NCBI RefSeq assembly: GCF_010731115.1
Contig: NZ_AP022616.1
Location: 186,001-250,000 of the forward strand
Direction of reading: 5' to 3'
DNA: 64,000 nt
From: Mycolicibacterium phocaicum
GTDB lineage: Bacteria > Actinomycetota > Actinomycetes > Mycobacteriales > Mycobacteriaceae
The translations under genes and the position numbers were made by a program. The notes beneath the pieces are model-generated. The model worked only from the letters and a program-made list of their open reading frames with translations. It searched no databases and was not told where the DNA came from. Of the stretch, positions 15,670 through 24,100 are shown piece after piece. The stretch's first letter is position 1; the number at the start of each line of letters is the position of its first letter.

Positions 15670-17276
15670 CAACGCACTATCGCGGCGGACGGATCTTCAC
15701 CGCTGCCGAACCGGAATGGGCCCAATCCCTCGTTGTGGACGGAACGGAACTGGTCTTCGTCGGCGACACGGCGTCCGCCGACGGATGGCCCGGCATCACG
15801 CGCACCGTCGAACTCGACGGCGCGCTGGTGTTGCCCGGCTTCATCGACGCGCACACGCATCTGGTGTCGATGGGACAGTCGCTGCAACAGGTGGACCTGT
15901 TCGACGCCGTCGACCTCGCCGACATCCAAAACCGTTTGGCTGCAGCGGCTTCCGACGATCCGTCTGCTGCGAGGATTCTGGGCCGCAGTTGGCTCTACGC
16001 GCCACTGGCCGGCCAGGCCCCCGACCGGCACATGCTCGACGCGGCCGTCGCCGACCGGCCGGTGTACCTGGCGTCCAACGACGTGCACTCGGCGTGGGTG
16101 AACACCGCGGCGCTGCGCGAGCTGGGCATCGACGCCGACACCCCGGATCCCATCGGTGGCACCATCGAGCGTGACGCCGAGGGCAATGCCACCGGGATGC
16201 TGTACGAAACGGCCGCACTGGGTTTGATGCGCACGTTCCTCGACGGCACCGTCACCGACGCCGAACGCGACACGGCGCTCGCCGCCGCCTTCACGCACTA
16301 TCTGGCAGCCGGTGTGACGGGTGCCGTCGACATGGGTCTCGATGGCGCCGATCTGCCCGCCCTGGAACGTGCCCTCGCGGCAGGTGACGGCACGCTGCCA
16401 TTGCGGATCGCCGGACACTGGATCATCAACCGCACGTCCTCGGCTGCCGAGAATCTGGCCCAGGTGCGCGAAGCCGTCGAGCTCAACCGGCGACTGTCCG
16501 GGCCGTGGCTGCGCATCACCGGCATCAAGATCCTGGTCGACGGCGTCATCGACAGCTGTACCGCCGCGATGAAAGAGCCGTACGCCGACGGCAGCCATCC
16601 CGGCCCCATCTGGGATCTGGAAGCACTCGCGCCGGTGGTGGCCGCCGCCGATGCCGCGGGACTGCAGGTGGCCATGCACGCCATCGGTGACGAAGCCTCT
16701 GACATCGCGCTGTCGGCGCTGGAGCACGCGATCGAGGTGAACGGGCCGCGGGACCGCAGGCATCGCATCGAGCATCTGGAGACCGTCACCGAGGCCAACG
16801 TCGCGCGGCTGGCCCGGCTCGGTGTCATCGCTTCCATGCAGCCCGTCCACGCCGACCCCGCCATCGCCGACAACTGGCGGGCCATGCTGGGTGACCACCG
16901 GGCCGATCGGGGGTTCCCGTGGCCTGAATTCACTTCTGCCGGTGCGACATTGGCGTTCGGCTCGGATGCGCCGACCGCGCCGTACCCGCCGCTGCCCAAC
17001 ATGTTCGTCGCGACCACGCGGCGGTCCGCGTCCGATCCGGCCCTGGCAGCGCACCTGCCGCAGTATGCGTTGCCGTTGGCCGAGGCGCTGGCACACGGAA
17101 CGCGTGACGCCGCCTACTCATGCCGGTGGGAGGACGTGACGGGCCGGCTGGTCGCCGGGCATGCGGCCGATTTCGTTGTGCTGGATCGCGATCCGTTCAC
17201 CGTCGGTGTCGATGCGTTATTGACGGCCCGCGTGCGGACGACGGTGATGGCGGGCCGCGAGCATCACGTGGGCTGA
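15666..17276 (+). CDS. Amidohydrolase-superfamily metal-dependent hydrolase (YtcJ type)
   Basis: 536 residues. The metal motif LPGFIDAHTHLVSMG is near residue 60, GIKILVDGVIDSCTA near 285, AMHAIGDEASD near 340, HRIEHLETV near 365 and the final aspartate in AFGSDAPTAPYPP near 440. These are the YtcJ/exoenzyme-regulatory-type amidohydrolases. It would act after the C45 hydrolase on an amide or cyclic amide. A second protein of the same family is encoded at 43464. It closes the permease operon. Substrate unknown. Confidence 0.87.
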   Translation: MTTHYRGGRIFTAAEPEWAQSLVVDGTELVFVGDTASADGWPGITRTVELDGALVLPGFIDAHTHLVSMGQSLQQVDLFDAVDLADIQNRLAAAASDDPSAARILGRSWLYAPLAGQAPDRHMLDAAVADRPVYLASNDVHSAWVNTAALRELGIDADTPDPIGGTIERDAEGNATGMLYETAALGLMRTFLDGTVTDAERDTALAAAFTHYLAAGVTGAVDMGLDGADLPALERALAAGDGTLPLRIAGHWIINRTSSAAENLAQVREAVELNRRLSGPWLRITGIKILVDGVIDSCTAAMKEPYADGSHPGPIWDLEALAPVVAAADAAGLQVAMHAIGDEASDIALSALEHAIEVNGPRDRRHRIEHLETVTEANVARLARLGVIASMQPVHADPAIADNWRAMLGDHRADRGFPWPEFTSAGATLAFGSDAPTAPYPPLPNMFVATTRRSASDPALAAHLPQYALPLAEALAHGTRDAAYSCRWEDVTGRLVAGHAADFVVLDRDPFTVGVDALLTARVRTTVMAGREHHVG

Positions 17277-17386
17277 GGGCATTTCAGACCCCAGATCACG
17301 GTGAAAGCCAACCGTTTCGCAACCGGTCATCAACGCGTTACGTGATTGATGCCGCCGCGCTGATCGGCTCCGTCACCGTGCTGAGC

Positions 17387-18220
17387 ATGAGCACTAGTTC
17401 TGTACTCATCGCCCCCGACGACACTGCTGCTTCGACCGACACCCCGAGGTACACCCTCCTGTTGTCGGCCGATCCCGAACACATCGACGCCGCGCAGCGG
17501 CTTCGTCACCACGTGTTCACCTCCGAGCCGGGTTACACCCTCACCGACGACAGCCCCGGATTCGAAAGCGGCCGCGACGCCGACCGATTCGACGAGTTCT
17601 GCGACCACCTGCTGGTCCGCGAGGACCACACCGGCGAGTACGTCGGCTGCTACCGCATGCTGCCGCCGCCCGGCGCCATCGCCGCCGGCGGACTGTATAC
17701 CGCAACGGAATTCGACGTCACCGCGCTCGACCGCCTGCGCCCGTCGCTGGTGGAGATGGGCCGCGCCGTGGTCCGCGCCGACCACCGCAACGGCGCCGTC
17801 GTGCTGCTGATGTGGGGCGGCATCCTGGCCTACCTGGACCACAGCGGCTACGACTACGTCACCGGCTGCGTGTCGGTGCCCATCCAGGGCAGCCCCGACG
17901 AGCCACCGGCCACCCAGATTCGCGGCGTGCGCGACTTCGTCAACAAGCGGCACGCCTCCGAGTACAAGGTGCGGCCGTACCGCCCGGTGATCATCGACGG
18001 CAAGTTGCTCGACGACATCGAGCCGCCGGCCCGGGTGACCGTGCCGCCGTTGATGCGCGGCTACCTGCGCCTCGGCGCCAAGGTGTGCGGTGACCCGGCC
18101 TACGACCCGGACTTCGGTGTCGGCGACTTCCCGGCCCTGCTGGACAAGCGCGAAGCCGACGTTCGGTACCTGACCCGGCTGCGGTCGGCGGCCGCGGCGA
18201 CCGACAAGGCCGCCCAGTGA
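17387..18220 (+). CDS. GNAT-fold acyltransferase (OlsB/hemolysin-like)
   Basis: 277 residues from the ATG at 17387. The protein has the pattern of ornithine-acyl-ACP acyltransferase/hemolysin-type GNAT proteins: QRLRHHVFTSEPGYTL, a conserved DRFDEFCDHLLVRE, then VGCYRMLPP, VEMGRAVVRADHRNG and a C-terminal arm LMRGYLRLGAKVCGDPAYDP. It is followed with a GTGA overlap by a PlsC-type acyltransferase, the same pairing as OlsB/OlsA in lipid-forming operons. As I recall, the M. tuberculosis counterparts are Rv3027c and Rv3026c. Probable role: N-acylation leading to an amino-acid lipid; not proven. Confidence 0.82.
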   Translation: MSTSSVLIAPDDTAASTDTPRYTLLLSADPEHIDAAQRLRHHVFTSEPGYTLTDDSPGFESGRDADRFDEFCDHLLVREDHTGEYVGCYRMLPPPGAIAAGGLYTATEFDVTALDRLRPSLVEMGRAVVRADHRNGAVVLLMWGGILAYLDHSGYDYVTGCVSVPIQGSPDEPPATQIRGVRDFVNKRHASEYKVRPYRPVIIDGKLLDDIEPPARVTVPPLMRGYLRLGAKVCGDPAYDPDFGVGDFPALLDKREADVRYLTRLRSAAAATDKAAQ

Positions 18221-19071
18221 CAACGCCCGTGACACCGCAGGAGCACGCCTGGCTGCCGAAGGCGTCGTGCGACACCAGCTGCATCCGGGTCGATGCCGTG
18301 CACGTCAGCCGCCCGATCGTCGTGGTGCTGCGCACGACCGTCCGGCTGATCATGACGATGCTGCTGCTGCCCGCGCTGCCGCTGCTGGCGGTACCGCTGC
18401 CCGGCAAGTCCCGCATCCAGCGGATGTACTGCCGCCTGATGCTGCGGTGCCTGGGCGTGCGGATCACCGTCTCCGGTGGCCCCATCCGCAACCTGAGCGG
18501 CGTCCTGGTGGTCGCCGGGCACGTGTCGTGGGTGGACATCTTCGCCATCGGCGCGGTCATGCCCGGCTCGTTCGTGGCCCGCGCCGACCTCATCGAGTGG
18601 CCGGCCCTGGGCTTCGTGGCCCGGCTGCTGAAGGTCATCCCGATCGACCGGCACAGCCTGCGTCGCCTGCCCGACGTCGTCCGCACCGTCGGGGACCGGC
18701 TCACCGCAGGTCAGACGGTCGTCGCGTTCCCCGAGGGCACCACGTGGTGCGGGCTGGGGCACGGCACGTTCGCCCCGGCCATGTTCCAGGCCGCCATCGA
18801 CACCGGTCGCCCCGTGCAGCCGCTGCAGCTGACCTACCGGCACCCGGGCGGCGCGCAGTCGACCATCCCGGCGTTCATCGGCGACGATTCGCTGCTGACG
18901 TCCATCAAGCGCGTCGTCACCGCCAAGCTGACGGTGTGCCACATGCAGGTGCAGTCGCTGCAGCTGCCCGGCACCGACCGCCGGGATCTGGCCGCCCGGT
19001 GCCAGGCTGCGGTGCACCAGGTGGGTCCGCTGCCCGTCGCCGCTGTTCACGGGCACGTGCTGGCAGCCTGA
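18217..19071 (+). CDS. 1-acyl-glycerol-3-phosphate acyltransferase family protein (PlsC-like)
   Basis: 284 residues. There is an N-terminal hydrophobic anchor (LIMTMLLLPALPLLAVPLPG), then the acyltransferase box HVSWVD (HX4D) near residue 101, the acyl-acceptor region FVARADLIEWPALGFVAR and FPEGTTWCG (EGT motif) near 171. Peripheral or integral inner-membrane enzyme. The GTG start overlaps the stop of the GNAT gene, so the two proteins likely act in sequence, as OlsB then OlsA do. A simple role in phospholipid synthesis is the alternative. Confidence 0.87.
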   Translation: MTTPVTPQEHAWLPKASCDTSCIRVDAVHVSRPIVVVLRTTVRLIMTMLLLPALPLLAVPLPGKSRIQRMYCRLMLRCLGVRITVSGGPIRNLSGVLVVAGHVSWVDIFAIGAVMPGSFVARADLIEWPALGFVARLLKVIPIDRHSLRRLPDVVRTVGDRLTAGQTVVAFPEGTTWCGLGHGTFAPAMFQAAIDTGRPVQPLQLTYRHPGGAQSTIPAFIGDDSLLTSIKRVVTAKLTVCHMQVQSLQLPGTDRRDLAARCQAAVHQVGPLPVAAVHGHVLAA

Positions 19072-19104
19072 CCGGTTTGGCCTGGCCGGTATCCTGGACA
19101 GGCC

Positions 19105-20292
19105 ATGAGCCCCGCATACCTGGACCACGCCGCCACGACCCCGATGCACCCCGCTGCCATCGAGGCGATGACGGCGGTCCTGGCGGCAGGCGGCAACGCG
19201 TCCTCGTTGCACACCTCCGGCCGGGCAGCCCGGCGCCGGATGGAGGAGGCCCGCGAGTCCCTGGCCCAGCAGTTGGGTGCCCGGCCCTCCGAGGTGATCT
19301 TCACCGCGGGTGGCACCGAGAGCGACAACCTGGCCGTCAAGGGCATCTTCTGGGCCCGCCGGGGCAGCTGCCCGGGACACCGTCGGATTGTCGTGTCGCC
19401 CGTCGAACACCACGCGGTACTCGATGCCGTCGAGTGGTTGGTCGAGCACGAGGGTGCAGAGGTGACGTGGCTGCACGTGGACAGTTCGGGTGCCGCCTCC
19501 GCGGAAGCCCTGCGTGAGATTCTCGAAACCCATGACGACGTCGCGCTGATCAGCGTGATGTGGGCCAACAACGAGGTCGGCACCATCCAGCCGGTCGCCG
19601 AATTGGCAGCTGTCGCAGCTGAATTCGGTGTGCCCATCCACAGTGACGCGATCCAGGCGGTCGGTGCCGTGCCGGTCGATTTCGCGGCGAGTGGGCTGTC
19701 CGCCATGAGTGTGGCGGCACACAAGTTCGGCGGCCCGACCGGGGTCGGGGCGCTACTGCTGCGCCGGGATGTCGCCTGCGTGCCGCTGCTGCACGGTGGT
19801 GGTCAGGAACGTGACGTGCGTTCGGGCACGCCGGATGTCGCGGGGGCGGTGGCCATGGCTGCCGCAGCGCGCGTCGCGGTCGAGGGCCTGGACGCTTACC
19901 GCATCCGGATCGGCGCCCTGCGGGACCGCCTGGTCGACGGCGTGCTGTCCGGCATCGACGACGTGGTGCTCAACGGCGGCACCGGCGAGGATCGGCTCCC
20001 GGGCAACGCGCACTTCACTTTTCGCGGCTGCGAGGGCGATGCCCTGCTGATGCTGCTGGACGCCAAGGGCGTCGAGTGTTCGACGGGTTCGGCCTGCACC
20101 GCCGGCGTCGCACAGCCGTCACATGTGTTGATCGCGATGGGTGCCGATCCGGCGAGCGCCCGCGGATCACTCCGATTTTCATTGGGGCACACCAGTTCTG
20201 ACGCCGACGTCGATGCCGCGCTGGCCGTGCTGCCGGCCGCGGTCGAGCGGGCCCGTCAGGCCGCACTGGCCAGTGCCGGGTTGGGAAGGTAG
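19105..20292 (+). CDS. iscS: Cysteine desulfurase
   Basis: 395 residues. The PLP lysine lies in [12 protein letters not shown] near 207, the catalytic cysteine in [11 protein letters not shown] near 334, and the N-terminal [15 protein letters not shown] is the family signature. It mobilises sulfur from cysteine for Fe-S clusters and tRNA thiolation. mnmA follows after 2 nt, so sulfur donor and tRNA thiolase are made together. A TATCCT hexamer 9 nt before the ATG (19090-19095) could be a separate -10 for a nearly leaderless iscS-mnmA transcript. Corresponds to Rv3025c in M. tuberculosis. Confidence 0.95.
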   Translation: MSPAYLDHAATTPMHPAAIEAMTAVLAAGGNASSLHTSGRAARRRMEEARESLAQQLGARPSEVIFTAGGTESDNLAVKGIFWARRGSCPGHRRIVVSPVEHHAVLDAVEWLVEHEGAEVTWLHVDSSGAASAEALREILETHDDVALISVMWANNEVGTIQPVAELAAVAAEFGVPIHSDAIQAVGAVPVDFAASGLSAMSVAAHKFGGPTGVGALLLRRDVACVPLLHGGGQERDVRSGTPDVAGAVAMAAAARVAVEGLDAYRIRIGALRDRLVDGVLSGIDDVVLNGGTGEDRLPGNAHFTFRGCEGDALLMLLDAKGVECSTGSACTAGVAQPSHVLIAMGADPASARGSLRFSLGHTSSDADVDAALAVLPAAVERARQAALASAGLGR

Positions 20293-20294
20293 TC

Positions 20295-21362
20295 ATGCGG
20301 GTTCTGGTAGCGATGAGCGGGGGAGTGGACTCCTCGGTGGCCGCGGCGCGCATGGTCGACGCGGGCCATGACGTGGTGGGCGTGCACCTGGCGCTGTCCA
20401 CCGCGCCCGGCACCCTGCGCACCGGGTCACGCGGCTGCTGCTCCAAAGAGGACGCCGGGGATGCCCGCCGGGTCGCGGACATCCTCGAAATCCCTTTCTA
20501 CGTATGGGATTTCGCGGACCGCTTCAAGGAAGACGTCATCGACGACTTCGTCGAGTCGTACGCCCGTGGCGAGACGCCGAACCCCTGCGTGCGCTGCAAC
20601 GAGAAGATCAAGTTCTCGGCGCTGTCGGCCCGGGCGCTGGCGCTGGGATTCGACGCCGTGGCGACCGGGCACTACGCGCGACTGGAGGACGGCCGGCTGC
20701 GTCGTGCCGTCGACGCCGACAAGGACCAGTCGTATGTGCTCGGCGTGCTGACCGCCGAGCAGCTCAGCCACGCACTGTTCCCGATCGGCGACACCCCCAA
20801 GCCGCAGATTCGTCAGGAGGCCGCCGAGCGTGGGCTGGCGGTCGCCGACAAGCCGGACAGTCACGACATCTGCTTCATCCCGTCGGGTGACACCCGGGCC
20901 TTCCTCGGCGCGCGCATCGGCATCCGGCCGGGCGCGGTCGTCGATGCCGGCGGCACGAAGCTCGCCGAGCATGACGGCGTGCACGGGTTCACCATCGGTC
21001 AGCGCAAGGGGCTGGGCATCGCGGGTCCGGGGCCGGACGGCCTGCCGCGCTATGTCACGGGTATCGACGCCGAGACCGGGACCGTGCATGTCGGTGGGGT
21101 GGAGGATCTCGAGATTCACGCGCTGACGGGCGAGCGTCCGGTGTTCACCTCCGGTGTGGCGCCCGAGGGTCCGGTCGAGTGCCTGATTCAGGTGCGGGCG
21201 CACGGGGGTCTGGCGGATGCGGTCGCCGAGTTCCGGGACGGCGTGCTCGATGTGCAGCTGCGCACGCCGCTGCGCGGTGTCGCCCCAGGTCAGACCATGG
21301 TGCTGTATCGGCGTGACCCGGACGGTGACGAGGTCATCGGCAGCGCCACGATCGCGCGCTGA
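20295..21362 (+). CDS. mnmA: tRNA-specific 2-thiouridylase MnmA
   Basis: 355 residues. The PP-loop [14 protein letters not shown] at residue 4 binds ATP. The catalytic cysteines are in [12 protein letters not shown] near 97 and in [11 protein letters not shown] near 193, followed by [12 protein letters not shown]. It adds the 2-thio group to the wobble uridine of Lys, Glu and Gln tRNAs, using sulfur relayed from IscS encoded 2 nt upstream. M. tuberculosis name trmU (Rv3024c). Confidence 0.96.
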   Translation: MRVLVAMSGGVDSSVAAARMVDAGHDVVGVHLALSTAPGTLRTGSRGCCSKEDAGDARRVADILEIPFYVWDFADRFKEDVIDDFVESYARGETPNPCVRCNEKIKFSALSARALALGFDAVATGHYARLEDGRLRRAVDADKDQSYVLGVLTAEQLSHALFPIGDTPKPQIRQEAAERGLAVADKPDSHDICFIPSGDTRAFLGARIGIRPGAVVDAGGTKLAEHDGVHGFTIGQRKGLGIAGPGPDGLPRYVTGIDAETGTVHVGGVEDLEIHALTGERPVFTSGVAPEGPVECLIQVRAHGGLADAVAEFRDGVLDVQLRTPLRGVAPGQTMVLYRRDPDGDEVIGSATIAR

Positions 21363-21373
21363 CCCCTTCAAAA

Positions 21374-21389
21374 GCAACCAAAAGGTTGC
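21374..21389. promoter_or_regulatory. Inverted-repeat operator 1 for the ArsR/SRPBCC pair
   Basis: GCAACC-AAAA-GGTTGC, perfect 6-bp arms. The same arms recur 46 bp downstream (centre to centre). It is probably bound by the ArsR protein at 21923. Confidence 0.7.
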
Positions 21390-21419
21390 GCTTGGCGCTG
21401 GTGCGTCGTAGCGTAAAAG

Positions 21420-21435
21420 GCAACCAGGAGGTTGC
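21420..21435 (+). promoter_or_regulatory. Inverted-repeat operator 2 enclosing the Shine-Dalgarno
   Basis: GCAACC-AGGA-GGTTGC. The AGGAGG ribosome-binding site of the gene at 21438 (21426-21431) is made of the loop plus the first bases of the right arm. The same sequence can therefore be both a DNA operator and an mRNA hairpin that hides the ribosome-binding site. Confidence 0.7.
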
Positions 21436-21437
21436 TT

Positions 21438-21926
21438 ATGAATTCCGATCGCATCGAAAAAGAAGTCACCCTGCGTGCCCCGCTGGGCCGCGTGTGGCGC
21501 GCCATCTCCAACGCCGATGAGTTCGGTCGCTGGTTCGGCGTGCGCTTCGACGGCCCGTTCGTCGCGGGCCAGTCGGTGACCGGCGTGATCACCCCGACCG
21601 AGGTCGACGACGAGGTCGCCGCCGCGCAGGAACCGCACGCGGGGAAGTTGTCCGTCTGGCACATCGTCGCGGTGGAGCCGTCGCGCCGACTGGCATTCCG
21701 CTGGCATCCGTACGCCGTCGAACCCGGCGCCGACTACGACGCCGAGCCGACCACGCTGGTCGAGTTCACCCTGACCGAGACCGCAGACGGCGTGCTGCTG
21801 CAGATCGTCGAATCCGGGTTCGACAGCATCCCGGCCGACCGTCGCGCGGCGGCGTTCGAGGCCAACAGCGGCGGTTGGGAAGCCCAGACGAAACTGGTAC
21901 GCAAGTACCTGGACGAGCTCGTGTGA
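21438..21926 (+). CDS. SRPBCC/AHSA1-domain protein
   Basis: 162 residues from the ATG at 21438 (AGGAGG 6 nt upstream; a TTG two codons earlier is unlikely). EVTLRAPLGRVWRAISNADEF, then FGRWFGVRFDGPF and the late tryptophan-rich GGWEAQTKLVRKYLDEL show an AHSA1/START-like hydrophobic-pocket fold. Such proteins bind lipophilic ligands or act in Hsp90-like assistance; no reaction is assigned. It is coupled by a GTGA overlap to an ArsR regulator, a common pairing in actinobacteria where the pair autoregulates. Confidence 0.87.
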   Translation: MNSDRIEKEVTLRAPLGRVWRAISNADEFGRWFGVRFDGPFVAGQSVTGVITPTEVDDEVAAAQEPHAGKLSVWHIVAVEPSRRLAFRWHPYAVEPGADYDAEPTTLVEFTLTETADGVLLQIVESGFDSIPADRRAAAFEANSGGWEAQTKLVRKYLDELV

Positions 21927-22267
21927 GTACCGCCGTGGAGGCCCGGGCGCCGCTGTTCGACGCGCTCGGCGACGCCAACCGGCTGCGCATCGTCGTACGC
22001 CTCTGTGAGGCCGGTCCGTGCTCGACTTCGCAAGTGACACAGGTGATCCCGGTGACCCGGCAGGCGGCCACCAAACATCTGCTGTTGCTGGAGGCGGTGG
22101 GGTTGGTGACCAGCAGTCGGCACGGGCGTGAGCGCATCTGGCGGATCCAGCCGGACCCGCTCGCCGAGGCCAGCGAGTATCTGATTGCGCTGTCGAAGCG
22201 GTGGGACCGCGCCCTGGACCGGCTGCGGAGCTACGTGGAAGAGGGGTCCGGGGAAGCCATCGAATAG
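21923..22267 (+). CDS. ArsR-family transcriptional repressor
   Basis: 114 residues from a GTG that overlaps the stop of the SRPBCC gene. The winged helix is DALGDANRLRIVVRLCEAGP, then STSQVTQVIPVTRQAATKHL and the wing SSRHGRERIWRI. I see no CxC metal-binding motif, so it is probably not a metal sensor. It likely binds the two GCAACC(N4)GGTTGC repeats upstream of the operon and represses it. Confidence 0.9.
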   Translation: MSTAVEARAPLFDALGDANRLRIVVRLCEAGPCSTSQVTQVIPVTRQAATKHLLLLEAVGLVTSSRHGRERIWRIQPDPLAEASEYLIALSKRWDRALDRLRSYVEEGSGEAIE

Positions 22268-22277
22268 TGTTGGCGGC

Positions 22278-23288
22278 GTGACTGTTTTCGCTCAGGCAAC
22301 CGGTATCGGCTCGTGGCCGGGGACGGTCGCCCGGGAAGCGGCGGCGGTCGTGGTCGGTGAGCTGCCCGCCCTGCCGCATCTGGTGGAGCTGCCGGCGCGT
22401 GGCATCGGCGCCGACATCATCGGACGGGCGGGCGCACTGCTCGTCGACATCGGCATCGATACCGTCCCCCGCGGTTACCGCATTGCACCCGGCCGCAGTG
22501 CCGTCGTGCGCCGCGCCACGGGCCTGCTCGACGAGGATGTCGACGCGCTCGAGGAGGCGTGGGAGAAGTCCGGCTTGCGCGGGACGGGACGGACCATCAA
22601 GGTGCAGGTCCCGGGTCCGCTGACGCTGGCGGCCGAACTCGAGTTGTCCGGCGGCCACCGGGCAATCACCGATCCGGGCGCCCTGCGGGACCTGACGGGT
22701 TCGCTCGCCGAGGGCGTCGCGCACCATCGCGCCGAGGTTGCGCGCCGCTGTGACGCCGAGGTGGTGGTGCAGTTCGACGAACCGGCGTTGCCCGCAGCCC
22801 TGGCCGGGCGGCTTACCGGGGTGACCCGGATGTCGCCGGTGGCGCCGGTTGACGCGCTACTGGCCGCGAGTCTGCTCGACGAGTGCATCGCGACGGTCGG
22901 CGGACCGGCGAGCATTCATGTCTGTGCCACTGAGGTGCCGTGGAAAACCCTGGCGCGCACCGCTTTCAGTGCCATTTCCGTCGACGTGACCAAGCTGATC
23001 GCGGCCGACCTGGATGGCATCGGTGAGTGGGTCGAGGCGGGCCGGACGATCATGCTGGGGGTCGTGCCGGGCGTGGCACCCGACCGCCCGGTGCCGGTCG
23101 AGACCGTGGCCGCCGCGGCCGCGAGCGTCACCGACCGGCTCGGGTTTCCCCGGACGGTGCTGCGCGAGCGCGTCGGCCTCACGCCCTCCTGCGGCCTGGC
23201 CGGCGCCACAGAGAAGTGGGCCCGTACGGCGCTGACCGTGCTCCGCAAGGCCGCCGACGGCATTGCTCAGGACCCGGATGCGGCGTGA
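22278..23288 (+). CDS. MetE-like protein (cobalamin-independent methionine synthase C-terminal domain family)
   Basis: 336 residues from a GTG. It has a single MetE-type barrel, opening with GIGSWPGTVAREAAAVVVGE, with VQFDEPALPAAL near 165, HVCATEVPW near 215 and a final LTPSCGLAGAT that holds the late cysteine of the zinc site. Full MetE is twice as long, so this is the shorter actinobacterial form of uncertain activity; M. tuberculosis Rv3015c is the likely counterpart. A TAGTGT hexamer ends 7 nt before the GTG, fitting a leaderless transcript separate from the ArsR operon. Confidence 0.8.
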   Translation: MTVFAQATGIGSWPGTVAREAAAVVVGELPALPHLVELPARGIGADIIGRAGALLVDIGIDTVPRGYRIAPGRSAVVRRATGLLDEDVDALEEAWEKSGLRGTGRTIKVQVPGPLTLAAELELSGGHRAITDPGALRDLTGSLAEGVAHHRAEVARRCDAEVVVQFDEPALPAALAGRLTGVTRMSPVAPVDALLAASLLDECIATVGGPASIHVCATEVPWKTLARTAFSAISVDVTKLIAADLDGIGEWVEAGRTIMLGVVPGVAPDRPVPVETVAAAAASVTDRLGFPRTVLRERVGLTPSCGLAGATEKWARTALTVLRKAADGIAQDPDAA

Positions 23289-23404
23289 GTTCTGCCGTGT
23301 CCAGCGAACCGCGGAAATCGTCAATCTCGGCGCGGTGACGTGCCATGATGAAGGTCCAGAGTGCGCTGCGGGGTGCCACTCAGCGGAAGTGATCGGGGGC
23401 GGAC

Positions 23405-24100
23405 GTGCGCCGTGACGATGCGCTGCTGACGGTCGCCAGCCTTTCGGTCGCGGCGTTTCTGGCGCTGGCCGGTCCCTCGCCGGCCGTCGCGGCCGCGGAC
23501 CCCGGCGGGTCTCACGGCAATGGCGGGAACGGTAAGTCGGGGAGTTCCCAAGGCGGCTCCTCCCGCGGCAATCCCGGCAACGGCAATTCCGGCAACGGCG
23601 GCTCCGCGACGCGCGGCAATCCCGCCGGCAATTCGTCGGTGTCTGGCCAGACCAACTCCGGCAGTTCGTCGAACGGCAAGGGCGGCGGCAATGGAAATGG
23701 CAATGGAAACGGCAACGGAAACGGCGCGAACGCCCAGTCGAACAGAGGTTCCGACGGCCCCGATGCCGCGCCCCTCACGCCACCCAACGCGATGGTGCCC
23801 GTCGTCGTAGCCGAACAGCACACCGGTACGACGGCAGGACGTTCGTGGTGGGCGGCGCCGGCGGCGGCCCCACTGGCCGTCGAGATGCATGCGCCGGCCG
23901 CGCCGCGCATGGAGGGCGACGCGGATCTGCTGGCGGCCGACCACACCGGTATCCCGGTATGGGCCGCCGCCGAGCCGGTCGGGTTGCGGGGCGACCTGTT
24001 CGGGCTGGCGGGCTTGGTGTTGATGCCGCTCATCGGGCTCGCGGTCGGCTATCGCCAGGCCCGGGCCGCGCGCGACATCGGCCAGACGCTGCCGGGCTAG
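23405..24100 (+). CDS. Secreted or membrane-anchored Gly/Asn/Ser-rich protein
   Basis: 231 residues from a GTG. An N-terminal signal peptide (LLTVASLSVAAFLALAGPSP, cleavage likely after AVAA) leads into about 80 residues made mostly of glycine, asparagine and serine, including a run of Gly-Asn pairs coded by a 6-bp tandem repeat near 23688-23730. A Pro/Ala region follows, then one C-terminal membrane helix (LFGLAGLVLMPLIGLAVGY) with a basic tail. The layout suggests a cell-wall-spanning anchored protein. No LPXTG motif. Function unknown. Confidence 0.75.
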   Translation: MRRDDALLTVASLSVAAFLALAGPSPAVAAADPGGSHGNGGNGKSGSSQGGSSRGNPGNGNSGNGGSATRGNPAGNSSVSGQTNSGSSSNGKGGGNGNGNGNGNGNGANAQSNRGSDGPDAAPLTPPNAMVPVVVAEQHTGTTAGRSWWAAPAAAPLAVEMHAPAAPRMEGDADLLAADHTGIPVWAAAEPVGLRGDLFGLAGLVLMPLIGLAVGYRQARAARDIGQTLPG

